Source of the DNA: Pseudonocardia oroxyli | Lineage (GTDB): Bacteria; Actinomycetota; Actinomycetes; Mycobacteriales; Pseudonocardiaceae | Assembly: GCF_900102195.1 (NCBI RefSeq) | Contig: NZ_FNBE01000015.1 | Coordinates: 62,001 to 126,000 of the forward strand | Direction of reading: 5' to 3' | Length of the DNA: 64,000 nt | Shown here: positions 18,231 through 26,294 of the stretch, in pieces | Position numbering within the stretch: the first letter of the stretch is position 1 | How the letters are laid out: the number at the start of each line of letters is the position of its first letter | Translations under genes and position numbers: made by a program | Notes under the pieces: model-generated | What the model was told of the DNA's origin: nothing | Database searches by the model: none | The model's input: the letters and a program-made list of their open reading frames with translations, nothing else

Positions 18231-18249
18231 GGTAACCGCTGCGTTAACC
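18231..18249. promoter_or_regulatory. Possible operator upstream of the Rieske operon
   Basis: In the 202-bp gap between the Rieske gene and the GT2 gene there is GGTAAC-N6-GTTAACC, an imperfect inverted repeat with one extra base. It lies about 156 bp upstream of the GTG of the minus-strand operon. AT-rich for this sequence, but no -35/-10 pair is obvious to me. Confidence 0.25.
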
Positions 18250-18277
18250 GGGGGTTCGGTCGACCCGGCGGGGCGGC

Positions 18278-18925
18278 TCAGGCACCCAGGCCGTCGAGCA
18301 GGCCGTCGAGCAGGTCGGCGAGACCGCCCGCGGCCCGTCCGGTGGTCCGCGCGCTGGTCCGCACCCGGACCTCCGGCGGGCGGACCACGCGGAACCCGGC
18401 GTCTCGCAGGCGGGCGAGCAGGGCGTGCTCCTCCCCGTGCGGGACGGCCGGGAAGCCGCCGACGGCGTGGTAGGCGGTCGCCCGGACCCCGAGGTTCGCG
18501 GCGTAGGCGTGCCCGTCGGTGCCGGTCAGCAGGCGCCGGTAGCGCTCGGCCGCCACGCCCGGCAGCTCCGCGTCCAGGTCGACCGGACCCGCCACGGCAT
18601 CCGCGCCCGCCGCCGCGTGGCGCAGCTGGTCGGCGACCCAGGTCGGCGGGACGACCGAGTCGGCGTCCGTGTTGCACAGCCAGTCGACCGGCGGCAGGTG
18701 CCGCACGCCCAGGTCCCGGACCTCGCCGACCGTGCGGGCCCGACCGGTGCGCACCACCCGCGCGTACGGCGCCGCGACGTCCGCGGTCCGGTCGGTGCAG
18801 CGGTCGGCGACGACGCAGACCCAGCCCGGCACCCCGGCGTGGCGGATCGCGGCGTGCACCGCGCGCAGACACTCCTCGACCCGGTCCTCCTCGTCCCGGG
18901 CCGGCACCACCACCCCGACCCTCAT
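18278..18925 (-). CDS. Glycosyltransferase family 2
   Basis: A 215-residue short GT-A enzyme. It starts MRVGVVVPARDEEDRVEECL and has CNTDADSVVPPTWV as the DXD-containing segment, followed by GGFPAVPHGEEHAL near the catalytic site. The ATG at 18925 overlaps the stop of the deacetylase/methyltransferase gene by four bases. It is the last gene of a three-gene operon (21101 to 18278). Length is at the low end for GT2, and no transmembrane segment is present, so it is probably a soluble transferase acting on the product of its partners. Confidence 0.85.
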   Translation of the reverse strand: MRVGVVVPARDEEDRVEECLRAVHAAIRHAGVPGWVCVVADRCTDRTADVAAPYARVVRTGRARTVGEVRDLGVRHLPPVDWLCNTDADSVVPPTWVADQLRHAAAGADAVAGPVDLDAELPGVAAERYRRLLTGTDGHAYAANLGVRATAYHAVGGFPAVPHGEEHALLARLRDAGFRVVRPPEVRVRTSARTTGRAAGGLADLLDGLLDGLGA

Positions 18926-20187
18926 CGGCGCCGGAGCACGTCGAGCAGGAACTCCTCGTCGCGGTGCTCGACGAGCGGAGCGAACCGCGGGTCCGCCCGC
19001 AGCAGCCGGTGCACCTCGGCGGCCCCCTGCGGCGCCTCGGCGGGCAGCCCCCGCCAGTGGACGACGACCAGGTCGCCGCCCGGCACCAGGGACTCCGCGA
19101 TGCGGTCGGTCGCCGCCGCGAGATCGGTGGGCGAGAGGTAGTAGAGCACCTCGCTCGCCACCACGAGGTCGACGCCGCGGGGCACCGCCGCCGGGTCCGG
19201 CAGGGCCGCGTCGAGCACCCGGACGTGCTCCCCCGTCGGTTCGCCGCGCGCGAGCTCGGCGGACACGGGATCGGACGCGGTGACCGCGTCGCACCGCGCA
19301 GCGAGCGCCGCGGTCAGCGCGCCGGTCCCGCACCCCGGCTCCGCCGCGTGGGTGTAGCGCTGCCGGGGCAGACAGGCCAGCAGGATCGCCCGCTTGCGCT
19401 CCTCGTACCAGCGCGACCGCGTGCCCCAGGGGTCCGGGTCGGCGGCGTACAGCTCGGCGAACCGGCTCAGCGGCGCGCCGTCGGCGGGTGGCAGCCGGAA
19501 GAACAGCTCCCGGTCGCCCGCGAAGTGCGCCAGCACGTCCGGGGGCAGGATCGGCTCGTCGGGCGCGGTCTGGGAGACGAACCGCCCGATCGCCGCGGCC
19601 TTCGCCGCCCGGGCCCGGTCGTCGAGCCGGTGGACGAGCGCCGAGGCCCACGGCACCGGGACGGCGTCGGGCCGGTTCCACGGCATGAGCCAGATCGGGT
19701 AGCCGAAGCAGTGGGTCCGGGCCGCGGCGGCGCGGCGGGCCGCCCGCCCGGCCGCGGCATGGTCGGGATGGGGGTCCTCCGGCCACGGCGCGAGGCAGGC
19801 GTCCGCCTCGGCCAGCAGCGGGCGCAGGGCCGCGACCAGCGCGTCCTCGTGCGCGGCGAGGTCGGAGTCGGGCAGCCCCAGCCAGGTCACGGACTCCGCG
19901 CGGCCGCCCAGGTCGGCCCAGGCCGCGTGGAGCTCGGCTCGCCGGGTGGCGGCGAGCTCGGCGGGCGGCGTGCCCGGGTAGGCCGCCTCCCCGTCGGTCG
20001 CGACGACCAGGTGCACCGGCCCGCCGGCACGGTCGAGCGCCTGCAGCAGCCCGGCCGCGGCGAGGGTCTCGTCGTCCGGGTGGGCGGCGACGACCACGAC
20101 GCGGCCGAGGTCGGTGGGCATCGGGGCGAGGTCGCGGGCGTCGAGGGCCGCCGACCACTCGGCGACGTCCACGGCGGGGGCGGTCAC
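18922..20187 (-). CDS. PIG-L deacetylase fused to a SAM-dependent methyltransferase
   Basis: A 421-residue bifunctional protein. Residues about 25-210 are a PIG-L/LmbE zinc deacetylase with AHPDDETLAAAGLL and WPEDPHPDHAAAGRAA supplying the metal ligands. Residues about 230-421 form a class I methyltransferase with motif I HAAEPGCGTGALTAALA and the later VDLVVASEVLYYL, resembling the NodS-like group. It should remove an N-acyl group, probably from an amino sugar, and methylate the same or a linked product. The GTG at 20187 overlaps the upstream stop (GTGA), and the stop overlaps the GT2 start, so all three proteins are coupled. Confidence 0.88.
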   Translation of the reverse strand: MTAPAVDVAEWSAALDARDLAPMPTDLGRVVVVAAHPDDETLAAAGLLQALDRAGGPVHLVVATDGEAAYPGTPPAELAATRRAELHAAWADLGGRAESVTWLGLPDSDLAAHEDALVAALRPLLAEADACLAPWPEDPHPDHAAAGRAARRAAAARTHCFGYPIWLMPWNRPDAVPVPWASALVHRLDDRARAAKAAAIGRFVSQTAPDEPILPPDVLAHFAGDRELFFRLPPADGAPLSRFAELYAADPDPWGTRSRWYEERKRAILLACLPRQRYTHAAEPGCGTGALTAALAARCDAVTASDPVSAELARGEPTGEHVRVLDAALPDPAAVPRGVDLVVASEVLYYLSPTDLAAATDRIAESLVPGGDLVVVHWRGLPAEAPQGAAEVHRLLRADPRFAPLVEHRDEEFLLDVLRRR

Positions 20188-21101
20188 AGCAGCGTCTCCC
20201 CGAGTGCGGCCAGGTCCCGCTCGCCGTGGTGTTGACGCACGTAGACCCCCAGGTCGGCGAGATGGTCGGCGAGCCCGGCGGCGAGGGCTCCGACCCCGGC
20301 GGCCCGCGGCACCCGGTCGAGCACGTCCCGACAGAGCGCCTCGGCCGCCGCCCGCGCGACGGCGACCTCGCCCGCGTGGGCGGCCTTGGGCGCGGCGTCG
20401 ATCAGCTCCGCGGTGCGCTCCAGCAGCGCGTCCACGGCACACACGCCCGTGTGCAGCGCCCCGAGGTGGGCCAGCGCATGGGCGTCCGTCCCGGACGCCA
20501 GGCGCTCCCGGAGCCGGTCGACGGCGCCCACGGCACCGCCGAACCAGACCGCGGCCACCCCGCCGCCGCCCCAGGCGAACCCGGGCCGCGCGGTGTAGAA
20601 GCCCGGCTCCCCCACCAGGTCGGTCACCGCGATCCCGCGCAGCTCGACGTCGATGCTGTCGCTCGCGCGCATCGCCGCCGCCCGCCACGTGCCCTCCACG
20701 CGGTGCACGCCCGGATGCCGCAGGTCGAGGTCCACGATCCGGCTCCCGCCGGACGCCTCGGCGACGACAAGCGCTCGGTCCAGCTCGTGCGCGCCGGAGC
20801 AGTACCGGACCCGCCCCTGCAGCGACCAGGCCCCGACGGCCCCGGCGAGCACCGCACCCGTGCCCTCCGACCGGGCCGCCCACACCCCGTAGCGCGCGCC
20901 CGGGGTCGGCTCGGCGCCCGCCTCGGCCAGGATCGCGAGCGCGTCCGCGTGCCCCTCGGCCAGCCGCGCGGCGGGCAGGTCGGCGCGCCCCCAGGCCGCG
21001 AACCGGGCCCACCGTTCGACGGTCGAGCCCTGGCCCGGCGGGGGCGGGAGGTCGTCGCCGTCCGACGACGGCGACCCGGACGGCTCCGACAACAACGACA
21101 C
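20184..21101 (-). CDS. Acyl-CoA-dehydrogenase-like protein
   Basis: A 305-residue protein resembling the core of acyl-CoA dehydrogenases: substrate/flavin-loop style WSLQGRVRYCSGAHELDRALVVA in the middle and a helical C-terminal third. It is shorter than normal (about 380 residues) and I cannot place the catalytic glutamate, so it may have another activity. The GTG at 21101 has GGAGGAG eight bases upstream, which is better than the longer frame. It leads the operon with the PIG-L/methyltransferase fusion and GT2. Such a set points to a small glycoconjugate or modified amino-sugar product. Confidence 0.7.
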   Translation of the reverse strand: MSLLSEPSGSPSSDGDDLPPPPGQGSTVERWARFAAWGRADLPAARLAEGHADALAILAEAGAEPTPGARYGVWAARSEGTGAVLAGAVGAWSLQGRVRYCSGAHELDRALVVAEASGGSRIVDLDLRHPGVHRVEGTWRAAAMRASDSIDVELRGIAVTDLVGEPGFYTARPGFAWGGGGVAAVWFGGAVGAVDRLRERLASGTDAHALAHLGALHTGVCAVDALLERTAELIDAAPKAAHAGEVAVARAAAEALCRDVLDRVPRAAGVGALAAGLADHLADLGVYVRQHHGERDLAALGETLL

Positions 21102-21175
21102 CGGTGGCTCCTCCCCGCTCGTGACGGAGCGCGGGATACCCACCGAGCGCGCGGCCACTCACCCGGACTGATCAC

Positions 21176-21199
21176 GTTTTCGGCCGGCCCCGACGGGTA
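21176..21199 (+). promoter_or_regulatory. SigB/SigF-like promoter of dps
   Basis: GTTT at 21176-21179 and GGGTA at 21195-21199 are separated by 15 bases. This fits the GTTT-N14-16-GGGTA pattern recognised by actinobacterial general-stress sigma factors (SigB/SigF group). It lies about 40 bp upstream of the dps GTG start, a sensible distance. Confidence 0.55.
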
Positions 21200-21240
21200 G
21201 CTCTGGGTCGAGCACACATCGATTACGGGAGGATTTCCTC

Positions 21241-21786
21241 GTGGCCAGCGTCTCCTACACCGTCCCCGGTCTCGACACCGGCGCCGCCGACCGCGTGGTC
21301 GGCCTGCTGCAGATCCGCCTGCACGCCCTGAACGACCTCGCACTCACCCTCAAGCACGTCCACTGGAACGTGATCGGCCCGCAGTTCATCGCGGTGCACA
21401 CCATGCTGGACCCGCAGGTCGAGGCGGTGCGCGCGATGGTCGACGACGTGGCGGAGCGGATCGCGACCCTCGGCGGCTCGCCGAAGGGCACCCCCGGCGC
21501 CCTCGTCGCGGAACGCACCTGGGACGACTACTCCATCGGCCGGAACGACGCGATCGCCCACCTCGCGGCGCTCGACCTCGTGTACTCGGGCGTCATCGCG
21601 GACCACCGCGGGGCGATCGAGGAGACCGAGAAGCTCGACCCGGTGACCCAGGACCTGCTCATCGCCGAGGCGGGCGAGCTGGAGCAGTTCCAGTGGTTCG
21701 TCCGCGCCCACCTGGAGAACGCCGACGGCACCCTCCGCCAGGCGAGCGCCTCCTCCGAGACCGAGGCCGCACAGACCGTCTCCTGA
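21241..21786 (+). CDS. dps: Dps-family DNA protection ferritin
   Basis: A 181-residue member of the Dps miniferritins, which oxidise and store iron as a dodecamer and protect DNA in starvation or oxidative stress. Ferroxidase ligands are all present at the expected spacing: H41 in HVHWNV, H53, D57, then D68 and E72. Translation starts at a GTG with GGGAGG about 9 bases upstream. A SigB/SigF-type promoter sits just upstream and two strong hairpins follow, so it is a single-gene stress unit. The C terminus is a Ser/Glu-rich tail that may touch DNA. Confidence 0.92.
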   Translation: MASVSYTVPGLDTGAADRVVGLLQIRLHALNDLALTLKHVHWNVIGPQFIAVHTMLDPQVEAVRAMVDDVAERIATLGGSPKGTPGALVAERTWDDYSIGRNDAIAHLAALDLVYSGVIADHRGAIEETEKLDPVTQDLLIAEAGELEQFQWFVRAHLENADGTLRQASASSETEAAQTVS

Positions 21787-21815
21787 TCGGGTTCCGACCC
21801 TCCCCGTCCCACCAC

Positions 21816-21839
21816 GGCCGCCCGCCGCCCCGGGCGGCC
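21816..21839. terminator. Hairpin after dps (first)
   Basis: GGCCGCCCG and CGGGCGGCC form a 9-bp stem with a 6-base loop, 30 bp after the dps stop. No U tract. Confidence 0.5.
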
Positions 21840-21845
21840 ATCCGG

Positions 21846-21890
21846 ACCGCCCCGGGACGCTCGGCCATCCCCGAGCCGTCCCGGGGCGGT
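21846..21890. terminator. Hairpin after dps (second, long)
   Basis: ACCGCCCCGGGACG pairs with CGTCCCGGGGCGGT over 14 bp, and an inner CTCGG/CCGAG stem extends it, with one bulged C. This is the strongest hairpin between dps and the DUF1275 gene and ends 18 bp before the next start. Confidence 0.6.
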
Positions 21891-21907
21891 CGCGCTAGCG
21901 TTCCCGG

Positions 21908-22486
21908 GTGAGGGCATGGGCGGGGACGCTGCTGGCCTGCGCGGCGGGCGCGGTCAACCTGGTGGCGCTGACGGCGCTCGGCGGGGCGTTCGCCGGGATC
22001 GTGACGGGCAACCTGGTCACCGCGGGCGACGCGCTGACCGGCCACGACCCCGCCCGGCTGGTGCCGATCGGGATCGCCGTAGGCGGCTTCACCCTCGGTG
22101 CGCTGCTGTGGGCCGCGAGCCCACGCGCGGCGCTCGCCCTCCCCCTGGTCGCCGAGCTGGTCCTGCTGGTCGCCGCCGTCCCGTTCCAGCTGGCGGGCGT
22201 CGAGCCCGTCGTCTTGGCGCTGCTCGCCGCCGCGCTCGGCGGGCAGAGCGTCGTGGGGCTGCGGCTGCACGCCTCGACCACCTACATGACCGGCGCCCTG
22301 ACCACGGCCGCGCACGCCGCCGTGGCCGAGCGGGACGGCCGGGCCGCCGTGGCAGCGCTGCGGCAGCTGCTCGCGCTCGTCGTCGGCGCCGTCGCGGCCG
22401 CGCTGCTCCCGACCGCCGTCGCGCTGGGGGTGCCGATCGTGCTGGTCGCGGCCGCCGCGGTGCTGCTGCGAGGATCACCGGCATGA
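21908..22486 (+). CDS. DUF1275 (YoaK-like) membrane protein
   Basis: A 192-residue inner-membrane protein with about six hydrophobic segments. The start LLACAAGAVNLVALTALGG and the following IVTGNLVTAG motif are typical of DUF1275. The later LRLHASTTYMTGAL also fits. It is somewhat shorter than the usual 220-240 residues. Function of the family is unknown. The GTG at 21908 is used; the stop overlaps the AfsR-like regulator start by four bases (ATGA), so the two are co-translated, an unusual pairing. Confidence 0.75.
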   Translation: MRAWAGTLLACAAGAVNLVALTALGGAFAGIVTGNLVTAGDALTGHDPARLVPIGIAVGGFTLGALLWAASPRAALALPLVAELVLLVAAVPFQLAGVEPVVLALLAAALGGQSVVGLRLHASTTYMTGALTTAAHAAVAERDGRAAVAALRQLLALVVGAVAAALLPTAVALGVPIVLVAAAAVLLRGSPA

Positions 22487-25218
22487 CACTGCGCTACCGG
22501 GATCTCGGGGAGATCGCCGTCGAGCGCGACGGGGTGCCGGTACCGGTCGCGGGCGGCAAGCTGCGCACCGTCCTCGGGATGCTGTTGGTCCACCCGAACC
22601 GCCCGGTCAGCCCGGACGCCCTGGTGGAGGCCCTCTGGTCGGACGCCGCGCCCGCCGGCGCGCAGTCCACCCTGGAGTCCCACGTCTTCCGGCTGCGCAA
22701 GGCCCTGGAGCCGGACCGCGTCCGCGGCGCCGCCTCGCAGGTCCTCGCCCACGATCCCGCGGGATATCGGCTGCTCACCGCCTCGGCGGAGGTCGACTCG
22801 CTGCGGTTCGCGCGCCTCGCCCGCGAGGCGGACGACCTGCTCACCGCGGGCCGCTCCGCGCTGCTGGTCACGGCGGAGGCACTGGGTCTGTGGCGGGGCC
22901 GCCCCTTCGGCGAGCTGGCCGACGAGCCCTGGGCGGAGGCGGCGGTCGCCCGGCTGACCGAGCTGCACGGCCAGGTCCGCGAACGTCACGTCGACGCCCT
23001 GCTCGCCGAGGGCGACCCGGAGGCCGCCCTGCTCGAGCTGGAGTCCGCCCTGCGCGACCACCCGCTCAGCGAGCGCCTCTGGGCCCAACGGATGCTCGCC
23101 GACCACCGCGCGGGCCGCCCGGACCGCGCGCTGGCCGACTTCACCCGGGCCCGGGCCCTCCTGCTCGACGAGCTGGGCGTCGAGCCCGGCCGCGAGCTGC
23201 GGGACCTGCACGCCCGCCTGCTGGCCGAGGACCCCACGCTGGCCGGGCCGCGCCGGGTCGCCGCCCCGACGGTCGACGTGCGCCTGCCACCCCGGCGCAC
23301 CCTGCTCGGCCGGGACGCCGAGCTCGACCGGCTCACCGCACTCGTCGCCGAGTCCGCGCTGGTCACGGTCGTGGGCCCGGCGGGGTGCGGAAAGACCGGG
23401 CTGGCGGTGGAGGTCGCGCGGGCCGCCGCGCCCGCGTTCCCCGACGGCGTCCGGTTCGTGGACCTGACCGCCGCCCGCGCCCCCGAACAGGTCCTCGACG
23501 CGGTCCGCGCCGCCGTCGGGCTGGCCGTGCCCGCCACCGACGCCGTCCGCGCGCACCTGCTGGGCCTGCGGATGCTCCTGGTCCTCGACAACTGCGAGCA
23601 GGTCCTCGACGCCGCGGCCGACCTCGCGGAGACCCTGCTCGCCGACGGCGCCGCCACGACCCTGCTCGCCACCAGCCGCGAAGCGCTCGACATGCCGGGC
23701 GAGGCCGTGGTCGCCCTCGCGCCGCTGCCCCTGCCGGACCCCGACGACCCGGAGGTCGCCGCCGCGCCCGCGGTCCGCCTGTTCGCCGAGCGGGCCCGGG
23801 TCGCCGACTCCGGCCGCACCCCCGACTCCGCCGAGGTGATCGCCCGGATCTGCCGGGCCGTCGACGGCCTGCCGCTGGCCATCGAGCTCGCCGCCGCCCG
23901 CACGCGCGCGTTCGCGCTGCCGGAGATCCTGGACCAGGTCACGACCGACCCGAGCGGCCTCGCGGCCGTCGGGCGGGCCCACCGCGGCGACCACCACCGC
24001 ACGCTGCGGGAGGCGGTCGCGCAGAGCGTCGCGCTGCTCGGACCGGACGAGGCGGCCCTGCACGCCGCCGTGTCGGTCGTGCCGGGCCCGTTCACGGTCG
24101 GCGTCGCGGGCGCGCTCGCCGGGCTGCCCGCCGACCGGGCCGAGGACGCCGTCGCGGGGCTCGTGCACCGCTCGCTGCTGAGCCCGCTGGGGCCGCTGCG
24201 GGTCGGCGGGCCCTCCCGGTTCGCGCAGCTCGCGACGGTGCGCGGGCACGCCACGCACGTCAGCGCCGACCCGGACGCCCTGCACCTGCGCCGCGACCGG
24301 TGGGTCGCCCGGCTCGCCGCGGAGCTCCCCCGGCTCGGCTCCCCCGCCGAGACCGCCTGGTTCGCCCGGCTCGACGACGACCTCGCGGCCCTGCGGGCCA
24401 CCCTCGTCCACACCCTGGTGGACCGGCCCTCGGCGGTCGGGGTCGCCGTCGTCGGGCGGGTGGCGCAGTACCTCTACCACCGCGGACTGTCCCTGGAGGC
24501 GCGGCACCGGCTGGAGCGGGCGGTCGCGCTGGAGCTCGGCGAGCCGCTCGACCGGGCGCTCGCGCTGCTCGGCCTGGCCGGGTTCCGCGGGCTCGCAGGT
24601 GACGGCTCCCCCGACCTGGTCGCGGCGGCCGTGCGCGCCGTGGAGCCCGGGTCCGGGGCGCCCGAGCTGGTCGACCGGCTCGCCGTGGTCGCCGGGACGC
24701 TCGCCGCGGGGATCGGCGCCGCCGCCGTCGCACCGGCGCTGGCCGCGCTGCGCACCGTCGCCGCACCGGACGCGCTGCCGCTCGCCGTCGCGGCGCTGCT
24801 CGCCGGCGAGACCCCGGGCTCCGCCGCCGAGGTCTTCGCCCGCGGCGCGGCCGTCGACGACCACTTCACCTGCTGGGTCGCCGCCGTCGTCGCCGCGGCC
24901 GACGCCCTGCGTGCCGGGCGGACCGACGAGGGCCTGCGCTGGACCGAGCGGCTGCTCGAGGCCCACCGGGCCCACGGCGTGGTCGAGGCGCCGTTCCTGC
25001 TGGAGCTGCGGGCGGGCCTGACCGCGCAGGCGGGCCGGGCACGGGAGGCCGTCACCCTCTTCGGCGCCGCGCACGCCCACCTCACCCGGGCCGGGATCGG
25101 CTGGCCGCACACCGACTGGGCGCCCCCGCTGCTCGCGGCGGCGCGCGCCGCCCTGCCCGAGGGCGCGGCCGACGCGGCCTGGGCCACCGGCACCCGCATG
25201 CGCCTCACCGACCTCTGA
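22483..25218 (+). CDS. AfsR/BTAD-family transcriptional regulator with NB-ARC ATPase
   Basis: A 911-residue regulator. Residues about 10-90 form an OmpR-type winged helix (SPDALVEALWSD, QSTLESHVFRLRKAL). Residues 95-250 are the BTAD helical domain ending ELGVEPGRELRDLHARLL. An NB-ARC ATPase follows with the P-loop GPAGCGKTGLAVE near residue 300 and Walker B LLVLDNCEQ near residue 367. The C-terminal 350 residues are TPR-like helical repeats. Such proteins bind direct repeats and activate antibiotic or stress genes. The 11-bp direct repeat just downstream at 25257 is a possible target. It lacks the TPR length of the largest AfsR proteins but is otherwise complete. Confidence 0.88.
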   Translation: MTLRYRDLGEIAVERDGVPVPVAGGKLRTVLGMLLVHPNRPVSPDALVEALWSDAAPAGAQSTLESHVFRLRKALEPDRVRGAASQVLAHDPAGYRLLTASAEVDSLRFARLAREADDLLTAGRSALLVTAEALGLWRGRPFGELADEPWAEAAVARLTELHGQVRERHVDALLAEGDPEAALLELESALRDHPLSERLWAQRMLADHRAGRPDRALADFTRARALLLDELGVEPGRELRDLHARLLAEDPTLAGPRRVAAPTVDVRLPPRRTLLGRDAELDRLTALVAESALVTVVGPAGCGKTGLAVEVARAAAPAFPDGVRFVDLTAARAPEQVLDAVRAAVGLAVPATDAVRAHLLGLRMLLVLDNCEQVLDAAADLAETLLADGAATTLLATSREALDMPGEAVVALAPLPLPDPDDPEVAAAPAVRLFAERARVADSGRTPDSAEVIARICRAVDGLPLAIELAAARTRAFALPEILDQVTTDPSGLAAVGRAHRGDHHRTLREAVAQSVALLGPDEAALHAAVSVVPGPFTVGVAGALAGLPADRAEDAVAGLVHRSLLSPLGPLRVGGPSRFAQLATVRGHATHVSADPDALHLRRDRWVARLAAELPRLGSPAETAWFARLDDDLAALRATLVHTLVDRPSAVGVAVVGRVAQYLYHRGLSLEARHRLERAVALELGEPLDRALALLGLAGFRGLAGDGSPDLVAAAVRAVEPGSGAPELVDRLAVVAGTLAAGIGAAAVAPALAALRTVAAPDALPLAVAALLAGETPGSAAEVFARGAAVDDHFTCWVAAVVAAADALRAGRTDEGLRWTERLLEAHRAHGVVEAPFLLELRAGLTAQAGRAREAVTLFGAAHAHLTRAGIGWPHTDWAPPLLAAARAALPEGAADAAWATGTRMRLTDL

Positions 25219-25256
25219 CCAGCGCGTTTCAGCGGGATTCCGCGGCCCGGCCCCCA

Positions 25257-25278
25257 CGTTGGACCGGCGTTGGATCGG
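25257..25278 (+). promoter_or_regulatory. 11-bp direct repeat, candidate SARP/AfsR binding site
   Basis: CGTTGGACCGG and CGTTGGATCGG are adjacent, with one mismatch and an 11-bp period. SARP and AfsR proteins bind heptamer direct repeats spaced one helical turn apart. The repeat lies 40 bp after the BTAD regulator gene and 60 bp before the next ATG. Linking it to that regulator is inference. Confidence 0.4.
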
Positions 25279-25338
25279 CCGGGCGCAGAGTCGGTCTCAG
25301 CCCGGAGGGACCGGGCGGACAGACCGGGGAGGCTCCCG

Positions 25339-26082
25339 ATGAGCACCGACACCACCACCACCCGCACCACCACCGGCGGCGAGGACGAGCAGCCCCGCGG
25401 CCCCCGGTACGGCTCGCCCTACCGCTCCGCCACCGCCCGGACCCCCTACGCGCCGCGGTACGACGCCCAGTACGACGACGACCGCTACGACGACGCCCGC
25501 TACGACACCCACGAGGGTGGTCCCGCCTACGCGGGGCCCGAGTACGCCGGACGGCAGCCCGCGGGGTCGGGGCACCGGCCGGGGCCCGGAGCCACCGCCG
25601 GGCAGAAGGGCGGCCGCGGCAAGACGGTCGCGATCACGGTCGGTTCGGTGCTGGCCGCGGCGGGCCTGACGGCGGGCCTCGTGGCGGGGCTGGGCGGTCT
25701 CTGGAGCAGCACCGCCGCCCCCACCGCCGACCCCGGCACCTCCATCGTCAACGTCGTGCCCGGCGCCCACAGCGGGGGCCACGCGATCGTCCCCGCGGGC
25801 GGCGGATCGAACGGCAACGGGGGCGGCGGGCACGTCACACCGCCGACGCCGCCCACCCCGCCGGTCAAGCCCTCGCAGGCCGTCGAGACCCTGCAGCAGG
25901 AGCTCGGGCAGCTCAACTACTACGAGGGCCCCGACACCGGGATCATGAACGCCCAGACCACCCAGGCCATCACCTACCTGCAGCGAGACGCCCACCTGCC
26001 CCAGACCGGCACGATGAACGCCGCCACCCAGGCCGCCCTGACCCAGATGCTGGCCACCGGCAACAACCACATGGGCGGCTGA
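25339..26082 (+). CDS. Membrane-anchored peptidoglycan-binding protein
   Basis: A 247-residue protein. The first 95 residues are hydrophilic, with a Tyr/Asp-rich stretch (YDAQYDDDRYDDARYD) on the cytoplasmic side. One transmembrane helix follows (TVAITVGSVLAAAGLTAGL). After a Gly/Pro linker comes a PG_binding_1 domain at about residues 185-240 (LQQELGQLNYYEGPDTG, MNAQTTQAITYLQRD). The domain should hold the protein to the cell wall. The ATG at 25339 has GGGGAGG upstream; an earlier in-frame ATG has no such site. A hairpin follows 25 bp after the stop. Confidence 0.78.
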   Translation: MSTDTTTTRTTTGGEDEQPRGPRYGSPYRSATARTPYAPRYDAQYDDDRYDDARYDTHEGGPAYAGPEYAGRQPAGSGHRPGPGATAGQKGGRGKTVAITVGSVLAAAGLTAGLVAGLGGLWSSTAAPTADPGTSIVNVVPGAHSGGHAIVPAGGGSNGNGGGGHVTPPTPPTPPVKPSQAVETLQQELGQLNYYEGPDTGIMNAQTTQAITYLQRDAHLPQTGTMNAATQAALTQMLATGNNHMGG

Positions 26083-26107
26083 GCAGGTCCCCCCGCCACC
26101 GCCACAC

Positions 26108-26144
26108 GAGCCCGCGCCACCCGGACCACCGGGGACGCGGGCTC
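26108..26144. terminator. Hairpin after the peptidoglycan-binding protein gene
   Basis: GAGCCCGCG at 26108-26116 pairs with CGCGGGCTC at 26136-26144, and the intervening CCGG/CCGG bases can extend the fold. It begins 26 bp after the stop codon. Confidence 0.55.
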
Positions 26145-26230
26145 GGCGCGTTCCCGGCCCCGGAGACGGACCGTCACGCGATCGTCACACGTCCACAGAG
26201 CGCCGCGGCGTGATCCGGCTTATCTTCCGT

Positions 26231-26262
26231 TGCACGGCGAGACGACTGCACGGCGAGACGAC
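26231..26262 (+). repeat. Perfect tandem duplication of 16 bp upstream of the permease gene
   Basis: TGCACGGCGAGACGAC occurs twice, head to tail, ending 32 bp before the permease ATG. Further upstream CGTCAC recurs with an 11-bp period at 26172 and 26183. These lie in the 212-bp leader and could be regulator sites or a recent slippage event. Confidence 0.75.
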
Positions 26263-26294
26263 CACGAGGCTCACCACGCACGGAGGGGGACCGC

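Noticed and set aside
16600..20235. A 1211-codon open frame on the plus strand
   Set aside because: It lies opposite the Rieske, glycosyltransferase and PIG-L genes, which have clear motifs. Its product is Arg/Gly/Val/His-rich without domains, a usual artefact of very GC-rich DNA.
22282..25257. A 991-codon open frame on the minus strand
   Set aside because: It mirrors the AfsR-like regulator, whose Walker and BTAD motifs are intact. No recognisable domain in the minus-strand product.
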